Source: Ooceraea biroi
Lineage: Eukaryota; Arthropoda; Insecta; Hymenoptera; Formicidae
Length of the DNA: 64,000 bases
Direction of reading: 5' to 3'
Assembly: GCF_003672135.1 (NCBI RefSeq)
Contig: NC_039515.1
Span: forward strand, 3,658,001 to 3,722,000
A program made the translations under genes and the position numbers. The notes under the pieces are model-generated. The model was given only the letters and a program-made list of their open reading frames with translations. It searched no databases and had not been told where the DNA came from. Below are positions 39,501-48,600 of this stretch, in pieces (position 1 is the stretch's first letter; every line of letters starts with the position of its first letter).

Positions 39501-42500
39501 TGCGGAATTAACCCTTTCCAGTTCACATCACGGAATTCAATTTCTCTCTCCCTCTCTGTTGTATGTGTATATCAGTATTAATGGAACAATCAGATTAGCT
39601 GAACACGCAGTAGTGTTAGCCAGAATTCCATCTAACACTGCTTCGTTAAAGGGAATAAATAAGCTTGACAGAATAATTTAATACATTTTAGTGAATGAAT
39701 CTCTTTTTTTCTCTCTCTGTGAAACACATTTTTAGAAATTATTTTTACAATGCAAAATATGATATAATTATTTGCAAGAACATGTGTTCATCAGAATGAT
39801 TTAAACAATGCTCTTATAGAAAAAATACATTCAGGAAAAATATATTATAGGAACACATGTTTTTTAAAATGCAAAAACAGAATATGCAAAGGTCAGCAAG
39901 ATTCTTTTTTTTATATTAATATTGATACTGCGTATATAACAAGCATATATTAAATGCCGACTGGAAAGGGTTAAACATGGGAGTTTAGACATTGAACGTA
40001 GCGCGGATAAAACCATCAACATGGATCATGAAACATATGAATATGCATGGGGTAGGATCACGTTGCATTGGATTGATGAACAACAAAACATACGGCCTTG
40101 CTGTCTAGTTAACTCGTGAGTATTCGCACTATGAGCGCTGCGTCAAATAATTTTTAACGTAAAACGCAGGTTTTGTTATTTTAATTTCATATCAACTCCC
40201 AAGTTATCATATCTGGTAAAATGATAAAGAATTTGTTTTATAGATTTGTAAAAATTAGTCTCAGCGAGCACGCTACTTTATAAAATTCGAAAGACTTAAT
40301 TCAGCATTACAGCAAACTCTGGATCTAGTAGATACATACTTTGTAATAAATTAAGAGATTTGCAAACAAAAGTTGCATATAATAATTTTTAAGTCGATGT
40401 TTGTATTCCAGAATGCATTAGATTTGTCCTGTAGATCGACAAAGTATGATAGTAATGATAGATTTTATAGATATAATTGAAATGTCGTACAGAATACTTC
40501 AAAGTGGAATTTTCAGTAATATTCATTGAGTGATGTTTACTGATTACACTTCAATTACGCTTCGATGATTAAATCGCATCTCTGGCGAACACTCACGGGT
40601 TAAAGCGTCGTTTGAAGAAAAAGCAAGTTATACCTGCCGTCATAATTCCTGCGCCGCAGAAAGAGGTAAAAATCTCAATTAATATTGAGTCCTCTTTGAC
40701 GTGGACGTGATTCAACATCGATTGATAATCCGTTTCGAGCGTTTTACCGTTCCTCGCAGATCGGTAACTGACGCGATGCAACGTAAATCACGACGTGTCG
40801 ACAAATAATAGCGATAAAATAAACACACGTGTCGACCACGCGTGTTTTCACCCGATTTCTGGTCGTTTCTCTTTCCGAACTCGTTCCGCTCGGACGTATA
40901 CACGTGTGAATATCAAGTCACTTTAAAAGCGTACAAATTATTTCGCAACATCGCGATAAAAAATATGCATGCAATCGAATTTATAAATTTCAATCTATTC
41001 GATCTATCCTCGTAACTTTTTCAAGTTTTATTAATTTGCGTTTCATTCCGCTACTATAATAATTCAATTGTTATCATAATAGCTACATAACGATATAAAT
41101 TTTGTGAACGATTTTATAAGAACATTCTAGATATCTAAAATTTGCATTTGCAAATTTTGCGAAAGTCAATTCATCAGATTTGTAAAACAATTGGATTGTA
41201 AATTTGAGGAAAACATTGGCCGAGTGGTTGAGGCGATATTTTCAGAATGGGGAACGATCGCAACTGTAACGTGGGGAACATTGATAAATTGACATGGGGA
41301 CGTTACATAAATTTGCATTCACAAAAGACAATGTAAATCCATCAAGATAAGTATCGTCAAGCCATCGATCGACTCATGGTACGGCACTTAGTAGCAATTT
41401 TAATTTATTGCATAGCAACAGAGGTAAACTGGCATCAATAGCGCTTAAACTTGAGTTTGGATAAAAGAGAGATTATTTAGGCTCTTTTGGCAATTAATGA
41501 AAATTGATATTGTCAATGTCGTACATGCAATAAACGCGATACGAGGGACCAGGTGCACGCGTGTCACGCACAACCCGACCCGCTTACAACCCCTTTTCCG
41601 ACGGTAAGCGCCGGTATAATGTGGCACCGGCTGCTAACTTTCTCTGTTGCAGTCGTTAAACTTTTTGCATATATATACCGAATTCGATAAGCGTAGATGT
41701 CTGCATTGCGGCACTCTGTCGCAAATCCGTGAAGGTATAAGTGTATCAACCGCGTCTCAATGTAATGCGCGAAACCGAAAGACAACGAATGTGCAACAGA
41801 GCAGTAATAATTTGTTATTCTTTACTTCCTCACGATCGCTTGTGACTAAATATTCGATATCTTAATTTCAAGGATTCATCTTTTCCCTATGGACTGCAAA
41901 ACTTGTCTTGCTGTGAAAAAAATAAATGACAAAAGTCGCGCTGATGTCAAGCCATGAACGTCGTCTGGCAAGTCATCATTTCTGCGAAATAAATTCCGCT
42001 TGCACGTTACCCATAATAATCCCATAGGGGATGATAGCACGCAACAATCGAGCTGAAGTATCACGCAGGAAATAACGAGCAGGTAGCACGTATTTTTTCT
42101 GGGAAGTTGCCGTTTTCCACGGAAAACCCGACGGAGCGCGAAGTTAGATGGTGTTTTTGTCCGAGTGCTGTTTGTGCGTCGCGAGAAGCATAGGCCGAGG
42201 CATTTCTCTTCGGTACGCGATCTGAGGGATATTGGAATCACTGGAACGCACCTGGCGTCGGTTGGCTTGTACGTGACGTCGTATTTCTCGACCTGCTCGA
42301 CCTGACTGGTGCTCCAAGACACGCGCACTGACGTTGGATTCAGGAACATCACCGTTATGTTTTCCGGGACGCCGGGAATGCCTGTCACCGAGCCTGCAAG
42401 CAGCGAATGCAAAGTATTCATTATCCAATGACGAATCAGCTTTTTTAGGGCTTCTATATCTTACATGAGAAGTCGCGAAACTGTCATTATTTCTTTCTGA

Positions 42501-42632
42501 AGTCCTTTAATCGATTCAGGCTCAAATTCTTTCTCGATCGAATGAAAGTTTCGATCGTGTCTTTCGCAGTGTCATTCACTTACCTACGAATCCAGCTCCT
42601 TGGAGGATTAGTATTGTGGCCCAAAGGACCAT
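12372..42632 (-). CDS. FNDC4/FNDC5-like type I membrane protein with one fibronectin III domain, nine exons
   Basis: I joined nine minus-strand exons by GT-AG sites and exact phase: 42632-42584, 42393-42252, 36690-36551, 35937-35840, 31232-31023, 20242-20123, 18199-17928, 13630-13514 and 12597-12372. They total 1,374 bases, or 457 residues. Residues 1-17 are a signal peptide (MVLWATILILQGAGFVG). Residues 23-110 are a fibronectin III domain (PGVPENITV, VRVSWS, LRADTQYQL), with an N-glycosylation site at N28. Residues 111-143 are a proline-rich stalk, and about 147-167 are a transmembrane helix. The tail of some 290 residues is charged and Ser/Thr-rich and ends DDYL. Fn3 plus a helix with WAGAIALF resembles FNDC5 (WAGVIALF), the irisin precursor, whose cytoplasmic tail is short. 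A role as a cell-surface or shed signalling protein is inference. The gene spans 30 kb, so developmental regulation through introns is likely. Confidence 0.8.
12598..13513 (-). other. FNDC-like intron 8
   Basis: This 916-base AT-rich intron has phase-2 boundaries. It contains only short chance frames, and I see no repeat or RNA gene in it. Confidence 0.6.
13514..13630 (-). CDS. FNDC-like exon 8: frame-neutral tail exon
   Basis: The acceptor is TTCATGTTTCAG and the donor is GAGCG|GTAAAT. The 117 bases run phase 2 to phase 2, matching both neighbours. It encodes DSPVASSSLVTRRFGGWRTG, then GNHEYVRCPVRQPASMDE. It can be skipped without a frame change, so it may be a cassette exon. The 97-residue open frame in the other phase here is a shadow. 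Confidence 0.72.
13631..17927 (-). other. FNDC-like intron 7
   Basis: The 4.3-kb phase-2 intron includes a GC-rich patch at about 15,480-16,060. There a phase-compatible 39-base candidate microexon (acceptor TTATCAG, plus coordinates about 15,861-15,899) was noticed but is too weak to call. A short hairpin lies around 16,396-16,430. Nothing else is recognisable. Confidence 0.5.
17928..18199 (-). CDS. FNDC-like exon 7: charged cytoplasmic tail
   Basis: The acceptor is TTTGTGCTTTCAG and the donor TTCGAG|GTAAGT is strong; the 272 bases run phase 0 to phase 2. It encodes EFLRRHGSTSKLCRKVRSAD, NSKDEGIDGDREFFLKANQE and SLLDPSHQQTSS. The serines close to basic residues could be kinase sites, but that is inference. 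The open frame upstream of the acceptor is intron. Confidence 0.88.
18200..20122 (-). other. FNDC-like intron 6
   Basis: This 1.9-kb intron has phase-0 boundaries and becomes GC- and CpG-rich towards exon 6 (from about 19,800). I see no repeats or additional exons. Confidence 0.55.
20123..20242 (-). CDS. FNDC-like exon 6: cytoplasmic tail
   Basis: The acceptor ACTGAAATTTCCAG and the donor TCCCAG|GTAAGT bound exactly 40 codons, phase 0 to phase 0. They encode HLHWSNHHVDSLDSAGAAAW, then PRVTRPRVNSAIDVAGFLSQ. Continuation into EFLRRHGSTSKLC of the next exon is smooth. Because it is frame-neutral it could be skipped without changing the downstream frame. No known domain is seen. Confidence 0.78.
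20243..31022 (-). other. FNDC-like intron 5, 10.8 kb
   Basis: This is the largest intron and has phase-0 boundaries. It holds a GC-rich patch next to exon 6 (20,243-20,500), a GC- and GA-rich patch at about 25,950-26,480 that contains a possible alternative terminal exon, and a moderately GC-rich block around 22,250-23,600 that could be a leader exon of an unknown transcript. The open frames of up to 164 codons inside it show no family resemblance. Confidence 0.5.
25958..25990. repeat. GA-rich microsatellite
   Basis: Repeated GAGAGAAAGAGA units within intron 5 of the minus-strand gene read as a CT-rich tract in the sense direction. Such tracts are common GAGA-factor type sites in insects, but no function is shown here. 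Confidence 0.8.
31023..31232 (-). CDS. FNDC-like exon 5: transmembrane helix and start of the cytoplasmic tail
   Basis: The acceptor is TTGTTTCGCTTTCAG and the donor is TCTCAG|GTAACG; the 210 bases are phase 0 at both ends. It encodes VEVGIVVLVLIVWAGAIALF, then FNRWGKIRMLLPYQPDYKEQ and a Thr/Gln-rich stretch. Basic residues after the helix (R169, K172, R174) fit a cytoplasmic C-terminus. The upstream intron boundary is unusual: a 2-kb palindromic transposon ends 50 bases before this exon. Confidence 0.92.
31283..33337. mobile_element. TTAA-flanked giant palindrome (piggyBac-type foldback element)
   Basis: The element starts CCCATTAACGCCTGAAAGTC next to TTAA (31279-31282) and ends with its inverse next to TTAA (33338-33341). 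TTAA duplication and CCC termini are the mark of piggyBac-type insertion. The arms are 31283-32251 (969 bases) and 32368-33337 (970 bases), around a 116-base spacer. Comparing them line by line, I found one substitution (near 31315/33305) and one extra base in an A/T run (near 31444/33180). No transposase is present; the internal short frames mirror each other and resemble nothing known. It sits in intron 4 of the FNDC-like gene, ending 50 bases before the exon 5 boundary. Confidence 0.93.
33342..35839 (-). other. FNDC-like intron 4, portion upstream of the palindrome
   Basis: About 2.5 kb of intron has mixed composition. Several open frames of 60-140 codons overlap on both strands between 33,576 and 34,135, but none has splice sites or a known motif. 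I see nothing else. Confidence 0.5.
35840..35937 (-). CDS. FNDC-like exon 4: proline-rich juxtamembrane stalk
   Basis: The acceptor TTTTTTCTTTTTCAG is very strong and the donor is ATACAA|GTAAGC. The 98 bases run phase 1 to phase 0. It encodes EPPRTSPQQDAAVTGG, LPPPPPSSQQ and PQPYIQ, a flexible linker between the fibronectin domain and the membrane helix. In FNDC5 the corresponding segment is where the ectodomain is released; whether that happens here is unknown. Confidence 0.82.
35938..36550 (-). other. FNDC-like intron 3
   Basis: This 613-base phase-1 intron is AT-rich and contains an isolated TTAACCC at 36114-36120 with no inverted partner. Nothing else is recognised. Confidence 0.6.
36551..36690 (-). 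CDS. FNDC-like exon 3: second half of the fibronectin III domain
   Basis: The acceptor GTTAGTTACAG enters in phase 2 and the donor ACTCG|GTAAGC leaves in phase 1. The 140 bases encode VVAVVAGNSEAVTLSGL, then RADTQYQLVVTAVRAGKK and PIVFRT. The L-x-x-x-T-x-Y motif is the conserved F-strand tyrosine corner region of fibronectin III domains. The domain is therefore split by one intron of 5.6 kb. Confidence 0.9.
39512..39970. mobile_element. Short TTAA-flanked element (piggyBac-type MITE)
   Basis: TTAA (39508-39511) is followed by CCCTTTCCAGT, and ACTGGAAAGGG is followed by TTAA (39971-39974). The 459-base body has only 11-base terminal inverted repeats plus an internal partial repeat (CAGTAGTGTTAG with CTAACACTG). 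It has no coding capacity. The short ends and TTAA duplication fit a non-autonomous piggyBac derivative, inserted in intron 2 of the FNDC-like gene. Confidence 0.75.
41216..41237 (+). pseudogene. tRNA-Ser-like 5' fragment
   Basis: TGGCCGAGTGGTTGAGGCGA matches the D-arm region and internal A box of serine tRNAs. The downstream sequence does not form a complete anticodon or T arm, and no B box follows, so it is a relic, perhaps of a tRNA-derived short repeat, not a working gene. Confidence 0.5.
42252..42393 (-). CDS. FNDC-like exon 2: first half of the fibronectin III domain
   Basis: The acceptor is GCTGCTTGCAG and the donor is GCCAG|GTGCGT; the 142 bases run phase 1 to phase 2. It encodes GIPGVPENITVMFLNPTSV, then VRVSWS and KYDVTYKPTDA, the A, B, C and C' strands of a fibronectin III fold with the core tryptophan. 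The longer open frame running past the donor is intron read-through. Confidence 0.9.
42394..42583 (-). other. FNDC-like intron 1
   Basis: A 190-base phase-1 intron lies between the signal peptide exon and the first fibronectin exon, with donor GTAAGTGAAT and acceptor TTGCAG. It has no internal features. Confidence 0.75.
42584..42632 (-). CDS. FNDC-like exon 1: start codon and signal peptide
   Basis: The ATG at 42632-42630 sits in GGCGGCATGG, a good initiation context. Sixteen codons encode MVLWATILILQGAGFV, a short hydrophobic signal peptide, and the exon stops in phase 1 at the strong donor GTAG|GTAAGT. The upstream sequence in the same exon is taken as 5' UTR. Its 5' limit is unknown. Confidence 0.8.
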
Positions 42633-45600
42633 GCCGCCAGGATGGCGGGCCGGATGTGGACCGCGTATCCTTCCGCACACGTGTCCGTCTCCACTTCTGC
42701 TTCTTATTGTAGCCGCGCGTTTTTACGGTGTAAAAGCGAAACGCCAGTGCCCTGCAACGAGAAAGAACGTGTATTTGTATCTTGCATGTTTTACAGCCAC
42801 GAGGAAAAAGTACTTCGGTTTTCCTCGAGCCAGGAGTTCAATCGTGTAAGATCTTGTTAGTAATTTTAAATTCGACTAATGCTCCCTTGAAATTGATTGG
42901 AAGATAAAAATAGCGAATTTCTTAATTTTTTATGTTTCGTGATTGTTGATTTATATCTTGCCGTATCGAATGCAAGAAAGTAGATTTCTGTGATGTTTGA
43001 TGTTTGTATGTACGTAGTACGTAAAAGAGTAGAAATTTTTTCATTACCTGCACATGCACCTTTTCGAGCGTTCCGTGTGTTTTATCCCCCTTTGCCGTGC
43101 TGCATCCTTTTTCTCGGATTATATCATAACAATGATCGCACGAGATCACCGTTTCACGGTGCATTATTCAGCCGTGCATTTCATCAACCGGCATTATTTC
43201 CCGTTGACCTGTTTGCGAGCTCATCCTAGATTATGTCTGTAACAATCAAAACGATTTTGTCACTTACACATTTTGAATTTATATTTTAATGTCGATTACA
43301 AATTCATGGCAGACGGCAATCAACATATAATCATTGACATTTCATCACGTTTTATATATAAAATCTAATAACAATTCACACAATACTTATAATATCACAA
43401 AAATTATTAATATCTAGTTTTTCACGCATAATCCATAAATCAAATTAAATAATCATCGCAATGGAATATTCATTTCACACACATTTTGACAATCCAGCAA
43501 CAACCATTAACATCCGCGGCGCGCATTTAAAAAACTAGTGCAAGAAACCCTTATCCTTTGACTTGTAACCGATTATTTTTATTCGAAGGGAAACTACAAA
43601 CCGAGAATCGAATCGCTCGCGCACTTTCTAGAGACGTATCGCGTTTGTCCGAAGCGGAACCCATCTCGTATTCCAAAAAAGCTTCGCGTGTTGATAAGGA
43701 TCGCGGCGATAAAACGGTCGGCACCATATGTTCAGTCCGGGCAATTTGCGCATGTGTCCTATATGAATCGTCATTACGTAGTGGGCGACGTCGACTGACC
43801 TTTCCGGATTGCGTGGCTGCGGTACGCCGTTGCGGCACCGACGCCGAACGAAAATACGACGGGGCAAAGCTACGACGACGGACTGCCGACGAACTTCGGT
43901 AGCCGCGGGCTTGCGAGCAACAAATGGAGCTTGCGGTTTACATTAGGCCTCTTTTATACGCGGCCTCCTGCAAAGCACGCGTTCTGCACTGACTCGCAAT
44001 GGCGTACAAGTGCCGACGAGTTTGAGACTGAATTTTCGACCTTTTGGATATATTCCGCTCGATTTTTGTCACCGTTTTGTCTTCATTGTGATGTTACATA
44101 ATGTTTTCAACTGCGCGTGTATCATTCGGATCCTTCTTTCTTTGTTACTTTCTTTGTTAATTTTCTGATTTTCTAATAACGCGCCACTGGATATAACGAC
44201 TTACGTGACGTGAAAATATTTTCATCGGTCGAAGGATGGTCGGGTTTTCTCTTTTAAGTCTTTCACGAGCACCCAAGCATTCCGCTATGCTCGATGGAAC
44301 AAAAGCCGTATGGTATTAAAAAGAAAACCTTTATTTTGTACGGTCGCACGCGATTGGCCGCCAAGTAACAAATATCAACTTCATTCATCGTTGGGTTTAA
44401 TAAAAGAGTAATAAATTTCTGGAAGCTCAAGTTTATAAAATGAAATTGCCAATTTTTAGAAATCGTCAAGAAATATCAGCTCCATGGTTCAGTATCATAT
44501 TCGGTAAAAATTGTAATTACTGTATATACTGTGTGATTTATGCAGAATGCAATGTCAGATTCTGGGGTGATCGTATCTTTTTATGATTAGAATAATAATA
44601 GGAGAAACTAGGCCGCTTGTGAATTTTAATGCTTCGAAGTCACAAAGAAAAAAAACCTATACACGTAAATAGCTGCTATTTTTGACAAACCAGGATAAAC
44701 ATTTCTAAGAACAGTTAAGAAGAATATTTTTAGCTATTAATAATACATAATTATCTATCTCATCAATATTCTAATATATTCGCTTCATGAATATTTACTT
44801 TATTCACAGCGCTGTGGTGAAACTGAATAAACATCGGCGCTTAAAGCCCTAACAATTTCAGCAAAACAAAGTAGAAAAAAATCGGAATTGAAGTAAATGT
44901 GAAAAGTCTATCGAGCGAGATCCATGTTCCAAAAATATTTTCTCGTTCTCGAAAATCGGAATTCGACGTCACTTCGACGTCGGATCACCCGTCATTCGTG
45001 CATCCGCCGAAAACTGACACATTTCGAGAAATAATGGCCTGTCAAGCGACGTCGCTTGATTTTTCTGATTACATTTTATGCGCTAATGGTCGCGCACGCA
45101 TCTCACGCGACTGTAAATTCTGCACATTGGACAGACGGCACCGTTGTCGTGTGCCGGCCACTTAAAGTTATATTTACGTCGCACACACTCGCGCTCACGT
45201 GTACATGCACACACGAAATTGCGACGTGCACTCTGCATTGCGGTAAAGCACTCGGCCTGCGAATAATCGAAATCGCGAAAATTACACGGCGCGCCTAATC
45301 AAAGTGGCGCTTGCTCCAAATTTTCCGGAGGCAGCTTGACCGGAAGCCAACAAGCACAAATTTTGCAAGACTCACAGAAAACCGCGCGACAGATTTAGGT
45401 GCGTTATCATAGCATTCGGTTGCGCGGAAAAATCGTTGACTCGCATTGTAACTGGAGTGAAATTCACGAGAATATCAACGAATCCTGCCGCTCCGTCATT
45501 TCTCAAACCCATCCCTGCATTTAAGGATGATCGCGTTATTTATATCGCTGCTCGATGCTCGCGTACGCTCGATGAGACGTGACATCCGATGACGGGAAAA

Positions 45601-48600
45601 ATGCACCCTTAATACGCGAATTTCTCAGCGCGATCAGAAACGCGTTTTCCGCGCGATCTCGTTGGCGACGCGATTTACGGGCCCTGCAATCTCGTAAAAG
45701 CAATCCCATTGAGGCCATTCATCTTACGCTTGTCCCGCTATTTCAAGAGAGCTTGCGAGACTTGTCGAGCACACGCGACAAGTTCGATGACTCTCCTCCC
45801 TCCACCGGTTGCCGGGTGATAAACAGCTTGTGCCTTGCGTTGCATAACGTGTCGCATAAATTTGCATTCGCACGTTTATTTCGTTAACTGCAGCGTTTCA
45901 AGCAGCCACTCTTACTAACAAATCTGATACTGATCTTTCGTTCTTTATATAAATCGTGAAGAAATATGAAGTAGAGGCACGATTTGTTGAAAGTAATTTT
46001 ATTCCGTTTTCTATACTTTTCATCAAATAATTATATTATTATGTATAATATATTCATCTTTTTGCTTGCTCCACTTTACTAAAATCGTGAATATAAAGCC
46101 GTGCATGTGTATGTATGTATATGCATGTGCATGCAACGATTGCCTGCGTCGTGTCGCATTAAATCCGTGCGACAGCAACGACTCAAAGGGATGGGAAATA
46201 ATACGTAGATAATGGCGGGAGTAAATGCGTTTATAGGCGCAGACGAAACGCGACGCAAAGTCGATCAGGAAAATTTCACTGTGACAAAAGATTATATAAT
46301 TCTCACTCGCTCGTGTGATGCGACTGCATCCACGGCGGCAGAATGGATCGATAATTACCGATATTCTATTTTTCTTTTTTTTTTCGTTTCTTTCCGATAT
46401 TTTGAAGCGTCCCGTGCATCCTATCAGCAGTCTTTATATGCTCTATATTTATGCGTGATAGTAAACTCGGCGAATGGTGGTTAGCGCGGTGTGGTGATGT
46501 TATAAATAGATGAGTGACTGTTGCTTGCTCAGCACGGCGAAAGAAAAATAAACGTCTGCCTTACGCGCAATTTTCGTATCCTCCCTTATAAACAATTCGA
46601 TAAAATGCACAAAGCAACGTTCAATTATAATATTTCATACGAAGCACCATGCGCGAAAAACGTTTATGTGCGACGTCATTCGTCGTAAAAAATCAAATAG
46701 CGTACAAATAATGCACTTTTAAATTTATATGCTATTTTATCTTGTTAATTGAAATATTTAATTCAAAAAAGTCCCTCCATCACGGTACACTAGTGAAGAG
46801 AAAATAATGTTCCTCGAGTCTATCGATCAACATTAACATATTCACCGCCATGGTGGTCATCGACAGCTTTCCGTTTACACTATGGTGGTCACCGTTGGTT
46901 ACCAACGTGCAATCAATATGTTAAGAGACGTGAATAATATTAAATATGATATTATAAACATGTATAGATGGCATGTTGTAACATGCTATTCGATATTAAT
47001 ACAGAACGACGGACCACGATATTTTTGCAAACAATTTCCTATTTGTTTATTAAAATTTTACGAACGATTATATATATTACAGTGAGTCTTAATAATTCGG
47101 TCGGCGTGAACGGAAAGCCAGCTAAATTACACTTGACGGTGAAATGTGTTAGGGAAAATGTCTGTTCTCTGTGCTTCTTGCACCCCTTCAGTCTGCCTTG
47201 CTTTCCAATTATAGATAGAGCACTCCAGACGGTTGCGGCTTGCCGTCTTTTCTCTAATTCGGCCTCGTCGTTTGATGCACGCCGACAAAAATGGATTAGT
47301 CGAAGAAAATACTGATAGAAAAACAGTTTGCGAGAAAGTGAATTGTTATTTAAATACAAATTTCTTGTACGAAACATATCGGTGTTGTTTATTTGTCAGA
47401 AATTATCACTTCGATGCAATATGTACTTGCGAATCACTGCAGTGATTATATCGTTAATGCGGTTGGCCGCGGTGTGCCGTTTATTAAATTATATACTATC
47501 ATCATGTAATATAATAAACTGCGATGACGCTGCGGGTAAATATGCGGTAAACGGTGCGTCTCTCTGTTACAGCCGTAATTTACATTCAGGTATATCAGAA
47601 CGCTATGCGGCGACTTTTGGCTCCTCTGGCTCATATACATATAATATTTTATATATATTATATAATATAGCTTGGCTAAAAATAAATTTAATTAATTACG
47701 TTTCCCTAACTCAAAAATTAATTTCGAAAGTAATTTCGAAATTTAGTGAATTTATAGTGAAGTAATGCTTGTTATTCATTCTATCAGAAAAATTAATGTT
47801 TCTAATTTATTTGATACTTTCTGGGTATCGCATTTTGAGTTGTTTGGCAACTGCAGTTGCTATAATCCCAAGAACAATCTCCGTCATTCATGGATAAACT
47901 GAATTCATTAGCGTCACTGTCGAAAACAATCGGTTCGCGGAATGTATTTATGGGTAACCGGCAAACAAACCCACGACGGAAGTGTTGTTCTACCAAGAAT
48001 AGCACACGGGTGCAATTTCTACATCGATCACGGAATATCGCGATGTAATATTCGAGCACGCGCGGCTTCGTAATTTCAGCGACGTCGTCGCTGGACGAAG
48101 AACGTTAGCAGCGTTTCAACGCTGCTAATTCCGACTAATGATACAACTTCTCGGAGAACAATCGTCAATGTTAACAAAATGGTTGGCGAAACAGACAGAA
48201 TGAGACTTTCCAAAACTTCAGGTAACTGCTAACGATGGTTCATGTACATGACTGTTCCGAGTTTCCGCAGTGATTGCGTATTTTTTATGGTATACGTAAC
48301 GTTGTTTATAATTGAACGCAACGCACGGTGTAACAAGGTATTTCTCGATTCTTTACATTTTTACGTGTAATAACGATGTATTATGTATATACAAAATAAC
48401 AGACTGGAAAGAGCGGTGCATTGTTTAGTAGATATAATTTAGCTTACATTTTTCTAAAAATATTTTTAATTCTCTCTTAATTTATCAGAAAGATAATTGT
48501 ATTAAATGCTTCCACTTGGGAATTGATTTGATAAAAGAAATCAATCCCAAGTGTACCGAAGGAAGCAAATCCGAGAATAGAAGAGAACGAGAGATTGAAA

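Larger units (their letters stand above)
36691..42251 (-). other. FNDC-like intron 2
   Basis: This 5.6-kb phase-2 intron splits the fibronectin III domain. It contains the TTAA-flanked element at 39512-39970, a tRNA-Ser-like fragment at 41216-41237, and a lone TTAACCCATTTAA at 38397 that resembles the start of the giant palindrome. No further exon is supported. Confidence 0.55.

Noticed and set aside
41876..42421. 181-codon minus-strand open frame
   Set aside because: Only the part 42393-42252 is coding (exon 2); the rest reads through a good donor into intron 2.
43558..43902. 114-codon GC-rich plus-strand frame upstream of the FNDC-like gene
   Set aside because: Both strands are open and no family is recognised; it could be part of the promoter or 5' UTR region.
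48511..48556. Short hairpin as a microRNA precursor
   Set aside because: The stem is only about 15 pairs, well below the 30 or more of an animal microRNA precursor.
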